Notes: generated by a model from the letters alone, not told the origin. A stretch of 64,000 bases of DNA from Roseihalotalea indica (GCF_022458895.1 NZ_JAINFL010000009.1:62001-126000), one strand, 5' to 3'; shown: positions 16,974 to 25,315, counted from the stretch's first letter. Numbers and translations are program-made.

Positions 16974-17000
16974 AAGTAAGATGATTGTGTCTGCTTACTT
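16974..17000 (-). promoter_or_regulatory. Hairpin between aceE and E2 genes
   Basis: AAGTAAG (16974-16980) and CTTACTT (16994-17000) are perfect 7-bp arms with a 13-nt loop, just after the aceE stop. With no T-run it is more likely an mRNA processing or stability element, or a weak attenuator, than a full terminator. Confidence 0.35.
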
Positions 17001-17002
17001 GT

Positions 17003-19669
17003 TTAGTATATTTTAGGGTTCGCTTTCTCTGGATTGATCTTCAGGTCTTTAATAGCCTTTTCGGTAGTCTTCTTCTTTATCTGATCCTGCTGCTCCAAAG
17101 CATGTAGCGCGGCCTGAACTACGTAGTTCTGATCTACCTCAAAGAAATCGCGCAGGGCATCCCGGGTGTCGCTTCGCCCAAAGCCGTCGGTACCTAGCGC
17201 AGTAAGACCATTCGGAAACCATTGGGCGACAGACAGCGGTAGTGCTTTTACATAATCAGAAGCAGCTACAAATACGCCCTCTTCTTTTTCCAGGCATTGC
17301 TGGATGTAGTTCTGCTTTGGTTTTTTGTTCGGATGCAGGCGGTTCCAGCGTTCGGTATCCAGAGCATCATCATACAGGGCTTTGTAGCTGGTGACGCTCC
17401 AGACATTAGCGGCTACATTATACTCTTCTTCTAACTGATTGGCGGCCTTCAGCACCTCCGGCAGAATGGCCCCGCTACCCAGCAGGTTGACTGTAGCATC
17501 TTCTTTCTTCTTCTTTGATTGTCGATAGCAGTACATGCCTTTCAGGATGCCTTCTTCTACATCATCGGGCATGGGCGGCATTTGATAATTGTCGTTCATG
17601 ACGGTGAGGTAGTAAAAAATATCTTCTTGTTCGATAAACATCCGGCGTAAACCATCTTTCACAATGGTAGCAACCTCATAGGCAAAAGCCGGGTCATAAG
17701 CCATCAGATTGGGAACCGGTAATGCTAATAAATGACTTTGACCGTCCTGGTGCTGTAATCCTTCACCGGGCAAAGTGGTGCGTCCGGCCGTGCCGCCAAT
17801 CAGGAATCCGCGGGCTCGGGCATCGGCGGCGGCCCAGATCATATCACCGGTGCGCTGGAAGCCAAACATGGAGTAGAAGAAGTAGAAAGGAATCATGGGC
17901 AAGCCGTGGGTAGAATACGAGGTGCCCGCAGCAATAAAGGAGGCCATAGAACCGGTTTCGGTGATGCCTTCTTCCAGAATAGCTCCTTTCTTAGCTTCCC
18001 GGTAATACATCAGGCTGCCTTTATCTACGGGTTCGTAGCGTTGCCCTACATGAGAGTAAATACCGAATTTGCGAAACAAAGAGTCCATTCCGAAGGTGCG
18101 GGACTCGTCGGGAATGATGGGCACGATCTTATCTCCGATCTCCTTATTCTTCATCAGTTTACTCATCAACTGCACCGTTACCATCGTGGTGGCTACCTCC
18201 CGGTCGCCGTTTCCTTTGCGATATTCTTCAAAGAGTTTGTCATCCGGTTCGGGAATGGGCTTGGCTTTGGTTTTGCGTTGGGGAATTAGTCCGCCCAGTT
18301 CTTCCCGGCGTTTCAGGAGGTATTTGATTTCCTCGCTGTCTTCTTTCGGACGGAAAAAAGGTGCTTTGGCAATCTCATCGTCCGAGATAGGTAGCTTAAA
18401 TCGATCCCGATAAACTTTCAGTTCTTCTTCTTTTAGTTTCTTCTGCTTATGGGTAGCGTTGCTGGCTTCGCCTCCTTCTCCTAGTCCGTAACCCTTAATG
18501 GTTTGCGCCAGAATGACGGTGGGGCCATCGGTGTATTCTACCGCTTTTTTGTAAGCCTGATAGACCTTTACCATATCGTGCCCGCCGCGGGTGAGTTGTT
18601 CCAGTTCTTCATCGGACATATCTTCCACTAAACTCATCAGGTAATCATCTTTGCCAAAGAAGTCTTCCCGGATGAATTTTCCTCCCTGTACGGTATAGAG
18701 CTGGTATTGTCCATCAACCACTTCGTTCATGCGCTCGACTAATTTTCCTTCGGTATCCTTAGCTAACAGGGCATCCCAATCGCTTCCCCAGATGACTTTT
18801 ATGACATTCCAGCCTGCTCCCCGGTATACTCCTTCCAGTTCCTGAATTACTTTAAAGTTACCCCGTACGGGACCATCAAGGCGCTGAAGATTACAGTTGA
18901 CTACGAAGATCAAGTTGCCCAGCTTCTCTCTTGATGCGATAGACAAGGCACCCAGCGATTCGGGCTCGTCCATCTCCCCATCTCCAAAGAAGCCCCAAAC
19001 TTTCTGGTCAGACGGTTCTTTTAAGCCGCGGTCTTCCAGGTACTGGTTAAAGCGGGCCTGGTAGATGGCCTGTACCGGTCCCAGTCCCATAGAAACGGTG
19101 GGGTGGCTCCAGTACTCGGGCATGAGGCGGGGGTGAGGGTAGGACGATAATCCATCCTTATGGCTAATTTCCTGCCGGAAGTGCTGCAACTGCTTTTCAT
19201 TAAATCGACCTTCCAGGAAAGAGCGGGCGTAGATGCCGGGCGAGGCATGGCCTTGAAAATACACAACATCCGCGGGTTTGTCGCCTTCCGGGCCGCGAAA
19301 GAAGTGGTGGAATCCGACTTCAAACAGGGTAGATATTGAAGCATAGGTAGAGATGTGCCCACCGATACCATCGTGCTTTTTGTTGGCTTGCATTACCATT
19401 GCCAGGGCATTCCAGCGGATCAGGCTTCCCAGTTTTTCTTCCAGTTCCTGATCACCGGGATAGTCTTCTTCCTCTTCAGGCGGAATGGTGTTGATGTACG
19501 GAGTTTTTACCTGGCTGACGGAGATGCCTTGCTGTTGAGCTTCGCGGTTTAGTAAGCCGAGTATTTCCTTTACCCGCTCGGGGCCTTCGTTCTGAATGAT
19601 GTACTGTAATGAGTCAATCCACTCCTGGTTTTCGTACTGAAATATCTGTGTGTCAGTTGCTTCGGACAT
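17003..19669 (-). CDS. aceE: Pyruvate dehydrogenase E1, homodimeric (AceE) type
   Basis: This 888-residue thiamine-diphosphate enzyme decarboxylates pyruvate and acetylates the E2 lipoyl arm. The TPP/Mg motif is visible as GDGEMDEPESLGALSIASREKLGNLIFVVNCN, and other markers are DVVYFQGHASPGIYARSFLEGR and GRTTLPGEGLQHQDGQS. The length and these motifs place it in the homodimeric family of Escherichia coli AceE, not the alpha/beta heterotetramer common in many bacteria. It is the first gene of the aceE-E2-lpdA operon. An inverted repeat in the upstream divergent region may control it. Its leader contains TTTTTAACCTCC before ATG. Confidence 0.95.
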   Translation of the reverse strand: MSEATDTQIFQYENQEWIDSLQYIIQNEGPERVKEILGLLNREAQQQGISVSQVKTPYINTIPPEEEEDYPGDQELEEKLGSLIRWNALAMVMQANKKHDGIGGHISTYASISTLFEVGFHHFFRGPEGDKPADVVYFQGHASPGIYARSFLEGRFNEKQLQHFRQEISHKDGLSSYPHPRLMPEYWSHPTVSMGLGPVQAIYQARFNQYLEDRGLKEPSDQKVWGFFGDGEMDEPESLGALSIASREKLGNLIFVVNCNLQRLDGPVRGNFKVIQELEGVYRGAGWNVIKVIWGSDWDALLAKDTEGKLVERMNEVVDGQYQLYTVQGGKFIREDFFGKDDYLMSLVEDMSDEELEQLTRGGHDMVKVYQAYKKAVEYTDGPTVILAQTIKGYGLGEGGEASNATHKQKKLKEEELKVYRDRFKLPISDDEIAKAPFFRPKEDSEEIKYLLKRREELGGLIPQRKTKAKPIPEPDDKLFEEYRKGNGDREVATTMVTVQLMSKLMKNKEIGDKIVPIIPDESRTFGMDSLFRKFGIYSHVGQRYEPVDKGSLMYYREAKKGAILEEGITETGSMASFIAAGTSYSTHGLPMIPFYFFYSMFGFQRTGDMIWAAADARARGFLIGGTAGRTTLPGEGLQHQDGQSHLLALPVPNLMAYDPAFAYEVATIVKDGLRRMFIEQEDIFYYLTVMNDNYQMPPMPDDVEEGILKGMYCYRQSKKKKEDATVNLLGSGAILPEVLKAANQLEEEYNVAANVWSVTSYKALYDDALDTERWNRLHPNKKPKQNYIQQCLEKEEGVFVAASDYVKALPLSVAQWFPNGLTALGTDGFGRSDTRDALRDFFEVDQNYVVQAALHALEQQDQIKKKTTEKAIKDLKINPEKANPKIY

Positions 19670-19772
19670 AGGATAGGAGGTTAAAAAGTAGTAATTACTT
19701 CGAGTTGATTCTTCTTACATAAGCCAGAAGTAAATCGGAATGTTTAGCAGAGGTTGGGTAAAATATTGTTTC

Positions 19773-19810
19773 CAATTCGCTGATTTTCTAACAAGTACTA
19801 CAGCGAATTG
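19773..19810. promoter_or_regulatory. 10-bp inverted repeat upstream of aceE
   Basis: CAATTCGCTG (19773-19782) and CAGCGAATTG (19801-19810) are perfect 10-bp arms separated by 18 bp. They lie between divergent aceE and the small gene at 19847. The spacing puts the arm centres 28 bp apart. This is a candidate operator of the pyruvate dehydrogenase operon or a leader hairpin of the plus-strand gene. Confidence 0.45.
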
Positions 19811-19846
19811 TTAATTAGGTATTTCCACGAACTAACCTTTTTTGTT

Positions 19847-20092
19847 ATGATAGACGAGCAGGTAAAAGATGATTTTTCTATGAAGCTGAAGCATCTGATT
19901 AATACCCCCAGCGATACTCAATCTTTCTTCGAAGAATATCAGAAAGAGCACGAAGATGCATCTTTCAATCAATATGCTGACAAACTGGAGGCCCTGTTAG
20001 ATCGCTTACAGGAAGATGAATTTAAGGATAGAAAGAGTTTCTGTCAGGAAATTCGGACATTGCACATCCCAGACGACCAGTTCGGTTGTTGA
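19847..20092 (+). CDS. Small acidic protein (81 aa), unknown
   Basis: This 81-residue soluble, strongly charged protein is predicted mostly helical (MIDEQVKDDFSMKLKHLI, then an E/D-rich middle). The family is not recognised. The ATG at 19847 is preferred over an upstream TTG at 19808 that lies in the inverted repeat. It is followed after 28 bp by the P-loop kinase gene on the same strand, so it may be its partner. The leader ends AACCTTTTTTGTT before ATG, similar to other leaders in the window. Confidence 0.6.
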   Translation: MIDEQVKDDFSMKLKHLINTPSDTQSFFEEYQKEHEDASFNQYADKLEALLDRLQEDEFKDRKSFCQEIRTLHIPDDQFGC

Positions 20093-20120
20093 TTGAGTAA
20101 TATAAACGAATTGAACTGCC

Positions 20121-20612
20121 ATGTTGATTGTAGTTTTAGGATTAACCGGCACGGGAAAAACGTATTTTGCAAAGCGGCTGGCCAAAGCACTTAACTGGCC
20201 TCACAACAATACCGACAGTGTGCGGGAGCGTTTAGGGCTACTAGAGAACTATTCGGAAGAAGCCAAGCAACAGGTATACGAGGCGTTATTTTCCTGGACG
20301 GTGGATACCTTGAGTGAACAGACGAATGTAGTTATTGATGCTACTTTCAGCGAGCAGCATTACCGCGACCAGCTTGTCCGGCAAGTACAAAATACAGGTA
20401 ATCCTATTTATTTTATTGAGATGACAGCTGAAGAGAAAACTGTTCGTGAGCGGGTAAGCCAGGACCGGGAAGATAGTGAAGCCGATTGGGAAGTTTATCA
20501 AAAAATGAAGAAAACGTACGATCCGGTGCGAGATCCATTCCTGACTTTTAATTCTACGCACCAATCGGTAGAAGAAATGATCAAGCAAACCCGGTCATCC
20601 CTCTCTATATGA
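20121..20612 (+). CDS. P-loop kinase (COG0645-like AAA family)
   Basis: This 163-residue nucleotide-binding protein has Walker A GLTGTGKTYFAKRLA at residues 7-21. A later VVIDATFSEQHYRDQL segment is typical of the zeta-toxin/COG0645 predicted kinases. A lid with arginines (VRERVSQDREDSEADW) follows. It overlaps the next gene by 4 bp (ATGA). In many proteobacteria a COG0645 domain is fused behind a COG2187 APH-like domain in one protein; here the two are separate and in the reverse order. The substrate is unknown. Confidence 0.8.
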   Translation: MLIVVLGLTGTGKTYFAKRLAKALNWPHNNTDSVRERLGLLENYSEEAKQQVYEALFSWTVDTLSEQTNVVIDATFSEQHYRDQLVRQVQNTGNPIYFIEMTAEEKTVRERVSQDREDSEADWEVYQKMKKTYDPVRDPFLTFNSTHQSVEEMIKQTRSSLSI

Positions 20613-21595
20613 AACCTGATGAAGCCAAGCTACTAAAACAGGGCTACCCGCACGCCGAGTGGAACGAAACGCATATCTCGTATGTGCTGATGACGGAAGA
20701 CTGCGCCTACAAGATCATGAAAACCGTTAAGCTGGACTTCCTGGATTTTTCAACCCTGGGTCAGCGTAAGCATAATTGCGAAGAAGAACAGCGGTTGAAT
20801 CAGCGATTGGCACCTGATGTGTACCGGGCCGTGGTCCCAGTGACGCGGCAAGGTGATCAGCTAAAGCTAGAGGCGGAAGGTGAGGTGCTGGATTATGCGG
20901 TGAAGATGAAACGGCTGGATGAGCAGCGGCTCATGTCGAAGCTTCTGGAAAAAAAACAGGTGACTGAGCAGCACATCCGGCAACTGGCCGAAGTTGTAGC
21001 CACGTTTCACGCCCAGGCCCCGGTGGTTCAGCAGGTTGCTTCAACTACCGAGTTTGCCGCCAACTTCAACGAGCTTGCCGAGCAGGCCGATTGGGTAAAA
21101 GAACAAATGAGATCTGATTGCGCGGATATTATTTCGGAGGCGGTTTCACTATCGGATCAGTTTCTACAACAGAATGGCAACTTGTTAAAGCAGCGACAAA
21201 AAGTCGGGCTGGTGCGCGATGTACACGGCGACTTACATTCTCATAATGTCTTCCTGTACGATGAGCCGGTTATCTTTGATTGCATCTCATTCAATGATGC
21301 TTTTCGGAAAATTGACTTATTGAACGAGGTAGCTTTTATGTGTATGGATTTGGAAGCTCAGGGGGCTACGGCACTCAGCAATTTATTTTATACCCAGTAT
21401 GTAGCTCAGATGAGCGAGCGAGGTATAGAGCATGTAGAAGATGAGAATCTCTTTATCTATTTTAAGCTATATCGGGCCAATGTGCGGGTGAAAGTTTCAA
21501 TAATTGATGCGCAGGAAAAAGAAGGCCCACCGAATAGTACTGCTGTTAAACCTTATTTAGAGTTGATGAAGCAGTATACAGAGGAATTAGTATAA
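20609..21595 (+). CDS. Aminoglycoside phosphotransferase-fold kinase (COG2187-like)
   Basis: This 328-residue protein with the APH/protein-kinase-like fold has the catalytic loop HGDLHSHNVF at 206-215 and the metal-binding IFDCIS at 222-227. A nucleotide-binding lysine may lie in YKIMKTVKLDFLDFST (34-49). Proteins of this type are predicted small-molecule kinases and are not shown to confer drug resistance. The gene overlaps the P-loop kinase by 4 bp, so the two products probably act together. Confidence 0.8.
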   Translation: MKPDEAKLLKQGYPHAEWNETHISYVLMTEDCAYKIMKTVKLDFLDFSTLGQRKHNCEEEQRLNQRLAPDVYRAVVPVTRQGDQLKLEAEGEVLDYAVKMKRLDEQRLMSKLLEKKQVTEQHIRQLAEVVATFHAQAPVVQQVASTTEFAANFNELAEQADWVKEQMRSDCADIISEAVSLSDQFLQQNGNLLKQRQKVGLVRDVHGDLHSHNVFLYDEPVIFDCISFNDAFRKIDLLNEVAFMCMDLEAQGATALSNLFYTQYVAQMSERGIEHVEDENLFIYFKLYRANVRVKVSIIDAQEKEGPPNSTAVKPYLELMKQYTEELV

Positions 21596-21680
21596 GCAGA
21601 AAAATTAGGGCGCATTATTTATTTTCTGTAATGAATAACAAAGATGAAAGCTTGTAGTTTAGCTCCTTATCTAACATATA

Positions 21681-21714
21681 TTTTTTTCAACTAATTCTCA
21701 TATAATTTTTTATT
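21681..21714 (+). promoter_or_regulatory. T-rich leader motif before SPW gene
   Basis: Directly before the ATG the leader reads TTTTTTTCAACTAA, then an AT-rich stretch, then TTTTTT. It is one of several similar leaders in the stress cluster: T-run, (C)AAC-rich core, T-run, ATG. Confidence 0.4.
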
Positions 21715-22299
21715 ATGCGCCCTATTCCCACAAAAATACACGGAGTGCTTGATTATATTAGTGCTCTGTTGTTTATACTTTCTCCCTGGATTTTTGATTT
21801 TGCTAATGGAGGAATGGCCCAATGGCTCCCCGTAATCATAGGAGTTATGATCTTAATCATATCGCTGATTACCGACTATGAATTAAGTGTGACGAAGCTG
21901 GTACCTATGTCTACTCATTTAGCTTTTGATGTGCTGGGAGGAGGGCTGCTGACAGCTTCCCCCTGGCTGTTTGGTTTTGCTGACTGGATATTCTGGCCCC
22001 ATCTGCTCTTCGGTATTTTTATGGTAGGCTCCGGGATGCTGACTCGTCAGGTACCCGATGACCGGGCTATTGATATGGCGCCGGAGGAGGAGATTGAAGA
22101 AAAGTACAAAGCGGGGGATGTGATTGACATCTCGGATCGCCGTAAAAGTGCTGATCAGGAAGCGCAACGGCATATGGCTAAGGATGAAGAGCTTGATATG
22201 CACGAGGATCAGAAGGAAGCACAACGTGAGCAGGATTCGTCTGATGTACGCCGTAATCGCCAGACAGAAGACAAGCCTTATCAGCACGATCAATTATAA
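21715..22299 (+). CDS. SPW repeat membrane protein with charged tail
   Basis: This 194-residue protein has two SPW repeats. Each is a helix pair centred on the Ser-Pro-Trp motif: SPWIFDF near 23-29 and SPWLFGF near 82-88. Four helices span about 10-110. The C-terminal 80 residues form a hydrophilic tail very rich in D, E, Q, K and R (DRRKSADQEAQRHMAKDEEL and onwards), likely disordered in the cytoplasm. SPW proteins are found in stress-related loci but have no proven function. This is the first gene of the stress-protection cluster. Confidence 0.8.
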   Translation: MRPIPTKIHGVLDYISALLFILSPWIFDFANGGMAQWLPVIIGVMILIISLITDYELSVTKLVPMSTHLAFDVLGGGLLTASPWLFGFADWIFWPHLLFGIFMVGSGMLTRQVPDDRAIDMAPEEEIEEKYKAGDVIDISDRRKSADQEAQRHMAKDEELDMHEDQKEAQREQDSSDVRRNRQTEDKPYQHDQL

Positions 22300-22390
22300 T
22301 TACCATAATTGATTTACGCTTTGGCTTAAGCGTACGCTAATAGTCAGTTCCAAAAAGAACAAAAAATATACTAAATGGTATAAAGTAAAA

Positions 22391-22430
22391 AGTGGATTCA
22401 CGTCTTATGGCGAATCCACTTTTCGCCATT
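22391..22430. terminator. Two overlapping alternative hairpins
   Basis: AGTGGATTC (22391-22399) pairs with GAATCCACT (22412-22420). ATGGCGAA (22407-22414) pairs with TTCGCCAT (22422-22429). The arms overlap, so the two stems exclude each other. The first followed by TTT could end transcription of the SPW gene. Confidence 0.45.
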
Positions 22431-22616
22431 ATGAGAAGGGTATAATGGGAAAATGCTGATTTTAGCTATTTAGCGAGATGCTATAGGTAATATTATTATA
22501 TGGCAAAAAGTAAATTTAACTACCAAAAATAGGTAATTGCATACTAAGTATTTGAGTGAAATATGGCGAAAGCTTAAATAACAAAGGCTGTCAAGTTTAG
22601 TAGTAATTGTGTACTT

Positions 22617-22646
22617 AATTTTTTCAACCTTAACCATTTTTTGCTT
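22617..22646 (+). promoter_or_regulatory. T-rich leader motif before manganese catalase
   Basis: The leader contains TTTTTTCAACCTTAACC followed by ATTTTTTGCTT and the ATG. It is close to the leaders at 23556, 27874 and 30681. Confidence 0.45.
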
Positions 22647-23525
22647 ATGTTTTTTCACAATTCAAAACTTCAGTACCAAGTAAAGGTGGACAAGCCCGAT
22701 CCTCTATTTGCTAAGATGTTACAGCAAGCCATCGGAGGTATCGAAGGGGAAATCAGAGTGTGCCTTCAGTATCTATTCCAGGCCTGGAATTCCCGTGGTC
22801 CTAAAAAATATCGCGATATGTTGCTGGAAACTGGCACCGAAGAGATGGCTCATATTGAGATGCTCTCTACGGCAGTGGCTTTAAACCTGGAAGGAGCCGA
22901 ACATGCTCTGAAGGAGAAACTAGCGAGCGAAAATCCCGCTGTAGAAGCTGTATTGGGAGGAATGGACCCCCGGCACATTTTATCATCCGGCTTAGGAGCT
23001 ATGGCCGTAGATAGCAACGGAGTGCCTTTTAGCGGAGCTTACGTAGTAGGTACCGGCAACATTGCGGCAGATATGCATTCCAATGTGACGGCAGAGGCCG
23101 GGGGTAGAGCATTAGCTACCCGGTTATATTCTCTGACCGAAGACCCCGGAATGAAAGATATGCTGTCATTCCTGATTGCCCGGGATACCATGCATCAAAA
23201 CCAGTGGCTGGCGGTATTAGAAGAGCTAGGTGAGGATACCCACCCAATTCCTAATAGCTTCCCGCAGTCTAAAGAAGCTCAGGAATTTAGCTATGCATTT
23301 ATGTCTACGGATATTAGTAAACCGGCTGACCCTAAAGAGCGCTGGACCAGCGGACCTTCAGTAGACGGGAAAGGTACTTTTACTTTTGTAAATGCCGAAC
23401 CCCACGGGCAGGAGCCTTCGCTAGGCATGGCAACTGTACCGGAAACTTACGCTCAGGAAGAGCAAATGGGGCTGAAGGGCGAGGCCAAGAAAATGATGAA
23501 TAAGGCCAAAGAGAAATTTTCGTAG
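22647..23525 (+). CDS. Manganese catalase
   Basis: This 292-residue di-manganese catalase breaks down hydrogen peroxide without heme. Ligand motifs of the four-helix bundle are visible: IEGEIRVCLQYLFQ (first Glu, about 34), GTEEMAHIEML (Glu and His, about 64-71), VTAEAGGRALATRLY (Glu, about 147) and ARDTMHQNQW (His, about 180). The C-terminal third is the usual lid plus a lysine-rich end. The start is ATG 22647, since the extension to 22641 would begin with TTG. It is preceded by the shared T-rich leader and surrounded by other protection genes (DUF892, DUF4142, SPW), which agrees with a stationary-phase or desiccation role. Confidence 0.95.
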   Translation: MFFHNSKLQYQVKVDKPDPLFAKMLQQAIGGIEGEIRVCLQYLFQAWNSRGPKKYRDMLLETGTEEMAHIEMLSTAVALNLEGAEHALKEKLASENPAVEAVLGGMDPRHILSSGLGAMAVDSNGVPFSGAYVVGTGNIAADMHSNVTAEAGGRALATRLYSLTEDPGMKDMLSFLIARDTMHQNQWLAVLEELGEDTHPIPNSFPQSKEAQEFSYAFMSTDISKPADPKERWTSGPSVDGKGTFTFVNAEPHGQEPSLGMATVPETYAQEEQMGLKGEAKKMMNKAKEKFS

Positions 23526-23555
23526 GCGCATAGGTATAGCGATTTTACCCAATTA

Positions 23556-23583
23556 TTTTTTGCAACCTTTAATTTTTTTAAAT
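23556..23583 (+). promoter_or_regulatory. T-rich leader motif before DUF4142 gene
   Basis: TTTTTTGCAACCTTTAAT followed by TTTTTTAAAT and the ATG. Nearly identical in layout to the catalase leader and to the leader of the beta-barrel gene at 30680. Confidence 0.45.
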
Positions 23584-24138
23584 ATGAAAAAGCAAGTTTA
23601 TTTTTTATTACCCGTACTATTTCTGATGGGTAGTTGTATGGCTTTTGCTCAGGATACTGAAATGCAGGATTCAAAAGCGATGAAGAAAGACAAAGCCTCT
23701 AAGAGTCAGGAGTTTATCGAAACTGCGGCCAGTGGAGGTATGATGGAAGTGCAGCTAGGCCAGATGGCTATGGAAAAAGCTTCTTCAGAGGCGGTGAAGG
23801 AATTTGGTCAAACAATGGTAGACGACCATGGTAAGGCTAATGAAGAACTGAAGACATTAGCTTCCTCAAATGGGTTTACCATACCAGAAAGCATGATGGA
23901 CAAGCATCAGAAAAAAGTAGATAAATTTTCTGATCTTGAAGGAGAAGAGTTTGATCAGGAGTACATGAAGGCTATGGTGAAAGATCATAAGAAAGACGTT
24001 AGCGAATTTGAGAAAGCAGCAAAAAACGCTGAGAACACCGAAGTTCAGGCTTGGGCTCAAAAAACAGTAGATGTGCTGAAGCAGCACCTACAAATGGCCG
24101 AAGACATTCAGCAAAGCGTACAGGCTTCAGCTAACTAA
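23584..24138 (+). CDS. DUF4142 exported protein
   Basis: This 184-residue protein has a signal peptide (MKKQVYFLLPVLFLMGSCMAFAQ) and one DUF4142 domain, a ferritin-like four-helix bundle. Typical segments are EFIETAASGGMMEVQLGQMA, FGQTMVDDHGKANEEL and HKKDVSEFEKAA. DUF4142 proteins are periplasmic and often encoded beside stress genes; their function is unknown. The ATG at 23584 gives a clean signal peptide, whereas a TTG at 23560 would not. It follows the catalase by 58 bp and ends at a strong hairpin. Confidence 0.88.
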   Translation: MKKQVYFLLPVLFLMGSCMAFAQDTEMQDSKAMKKDKASKSQEFIETAASGGMMEVQLGQMAMEKASSEAVKEFGQTMVDDHGKANEELKTLASSNGFTIPESMMDKHQKKVDKFSDLEGEEFDQEYMKAMVKDHKKDVSEFEKAAKNAENTEVQAWAQKTVDVLKQHLQMAEDIQQSVQASAN

Positions 24139-24154
24139 TATCTTCATACTTATT

Positions 24155-24189
24155 TACATCATCCCGGTTCTGGAAATCGGGATGATGTA
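24155..24189. terminator. Strong 12-bp hairpin terminator
   Basis: TACATCATCCCG (24155-24166) pairs perfectly with CGGGATGATGTA (24178-24189) across an 11-nt loop, 16 bp after the DUF4142 stop. The tail is TAAAA on the plus strand, without a long T-run. Confidence 0.6.
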
Positions 24190-24299
24190 TAAAACCCTCA
24201 TTTGTCAGTAAGATAAAATCCCTTCACAGCTCTCGCCTCTAGCTTTTGCATGATCTCATGCGATTGTGCTTGTAAAGGCATTCTAAAAAAGCAAACGAA

Positions 24300-24641
24300 T
24301 CAATCAGGCACTTCCTTACTCTTGAATCGGCTTTTTAAATGATGATAGAGTGAATTATAGTTCTCTTGGTTAAACAAGGAACTGACAGCAATCCGGTTCC
24401 CTTGGGCAAACAGCATATTGATGGAATACACCCTGCCCCACCGTAAGTAATATGCCTGTTGTACTTTCCAGCTCTCCAATTCTTTTTCGAGGTTAATTCT
24501 TTTAGTGCTAAGTGGCGACTTTACCACCAGAGTATCATCTTCGATGCTAAAGGCTACTCTCTGCCTTAAGAAGAATACAATGGCGAATAGTAAGAGAAGT
24601 AAAACGATAGTGGCTAAAACCAGGCTGACGGTAGTGCTCAT
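24300..24641 (-). CDS. Membrane-anchored PH-like protein, unknown
   Basis: This 113-residue protein has an N-terminal hydrophobic helix (about 5-28). A soluble part follows of alternating strands (VAFSIEDDTLVVKSPLST, then a helix YNSLYHHLKSRFK), which suggests a small PH-like or bPH fold. The family is not recognised with certainty. The ATG at 24641 is chosen; a TTG at 24659 would overlap the upstream stop by 4 bp and remains possible. It is the second gene of a two-gene minus-strand unit. Confidence 0.55.
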   Translation of the reverse strand: MSTTVSLVLATIVLLLLLFAIVFFLRQRVAFSIEDDTLVVKSPLSTKRINLEKELESWKVQQAYYLRWGRVYSINMLFAQGNRIAVSSLFNQENYNSLYHHLKSRFKSKEVPD

Positions 24642-24655
24642 AGGAATAAAAATAA

Positions 24656-25117
24656 TCAAAGTATTACTCCCCGGCCTTTGCCAGACAAAATACGGAAAGT
24701 CAAAGCAGTAACAACCGCCCCACTTAGGTATAATGCTAGCGTTAAAGCCTGAGTTTTAGGAGTACGATTACTCTCCTGCGGATTTAGCCCCAAAGGTTTT
24801 GGCAGGACCAGCGCACCTACTCCCGCTATCAGTCCTAAACCAGCACTCCGCACCCATAGCTCTTTTGCTGACGAAGTGGGGATCAGGCTATAGTATAACG
24901 TATTGGCTACCACGTCACTGGCTAGGGTGATATTGTGCAAGGTAGATGATTGACGGGGTGGTTGAATATTCAGATCAGAAAGTATTTTGACCAGGCTCTG
25001 CTCACCGAGGTGGTCCATTCGGGGAGCATTGGGCTGTGTTTTACGTAAGGTTTCGTGAATTGCGGTAAGCATTAACGCGCCAGTCAAGCCACTAAGCAGT
25101 TTGCCAGGTAAATTCAT
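24656..25117 (-). CDS. Membrane protein, unknown
   Basis: This 153-residue protein has glycine-rich hydrophobic helices at the N-terminus (LSGLTGALMLTAIHETL), the middle (SAGLGLIAGVGALVLP) and the C-terminus (LTLALYLSGAVVTALTFRIL). A basic tail follows. The pattern is like small inner-membrane proteins found with stress genes; no family is named. The ATG at 25117 is preferred over a TTG at 25126. It is directly upstream of the PH-like gene and probably co-transcribed. Confidence 0.6.
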   Translation of the reverse strand: MNLPGKLLSGLTGALMLTAIHETLRKTQPNAPRMDHLGEQSLVKILSDLNIQPPRQSSTLHNITLASDVVANTLYYSLIPTSSAKELWVRSAGLGLIAGVGALVLPKPLGLNPQESNRTPKTQALTLALYLSGAVVTALTFRILSGKGRGVIL

Positions 25118-25315
25118 AGGATGCAATTAAAAATTGAGAGCTATGGAGTAAAGCAAAATTGAATTATAAATGTTGTATTCACTTTAAACCATAAAGCAGA
25201 TACTTTCTAAAAGAGCCCAGCCTGCTTTTTTGTTAGGTAGATCTTGTTCTTTTTATTACTAAGTATAATCAAGGAAGAGTTGACGAGCGGGCTTGGGAGA
25301 AGGTGGGGGCATGAT

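Noticed and set aside
20609..21595. Aminoglycoside resistance gene
   Set aside because: It has the APH fold but groups by context with the COG2187/COG0645 predicted kinases; nothing supports drug modification.
22470..22658. Minus-strand frame of 62 codons between SPW and catalase genes
   Set aside because: Low-complexity AT-rich peptide in an AT-rich gap, overlapping the hairpin-catalase leader region; no resemblance to a protein.
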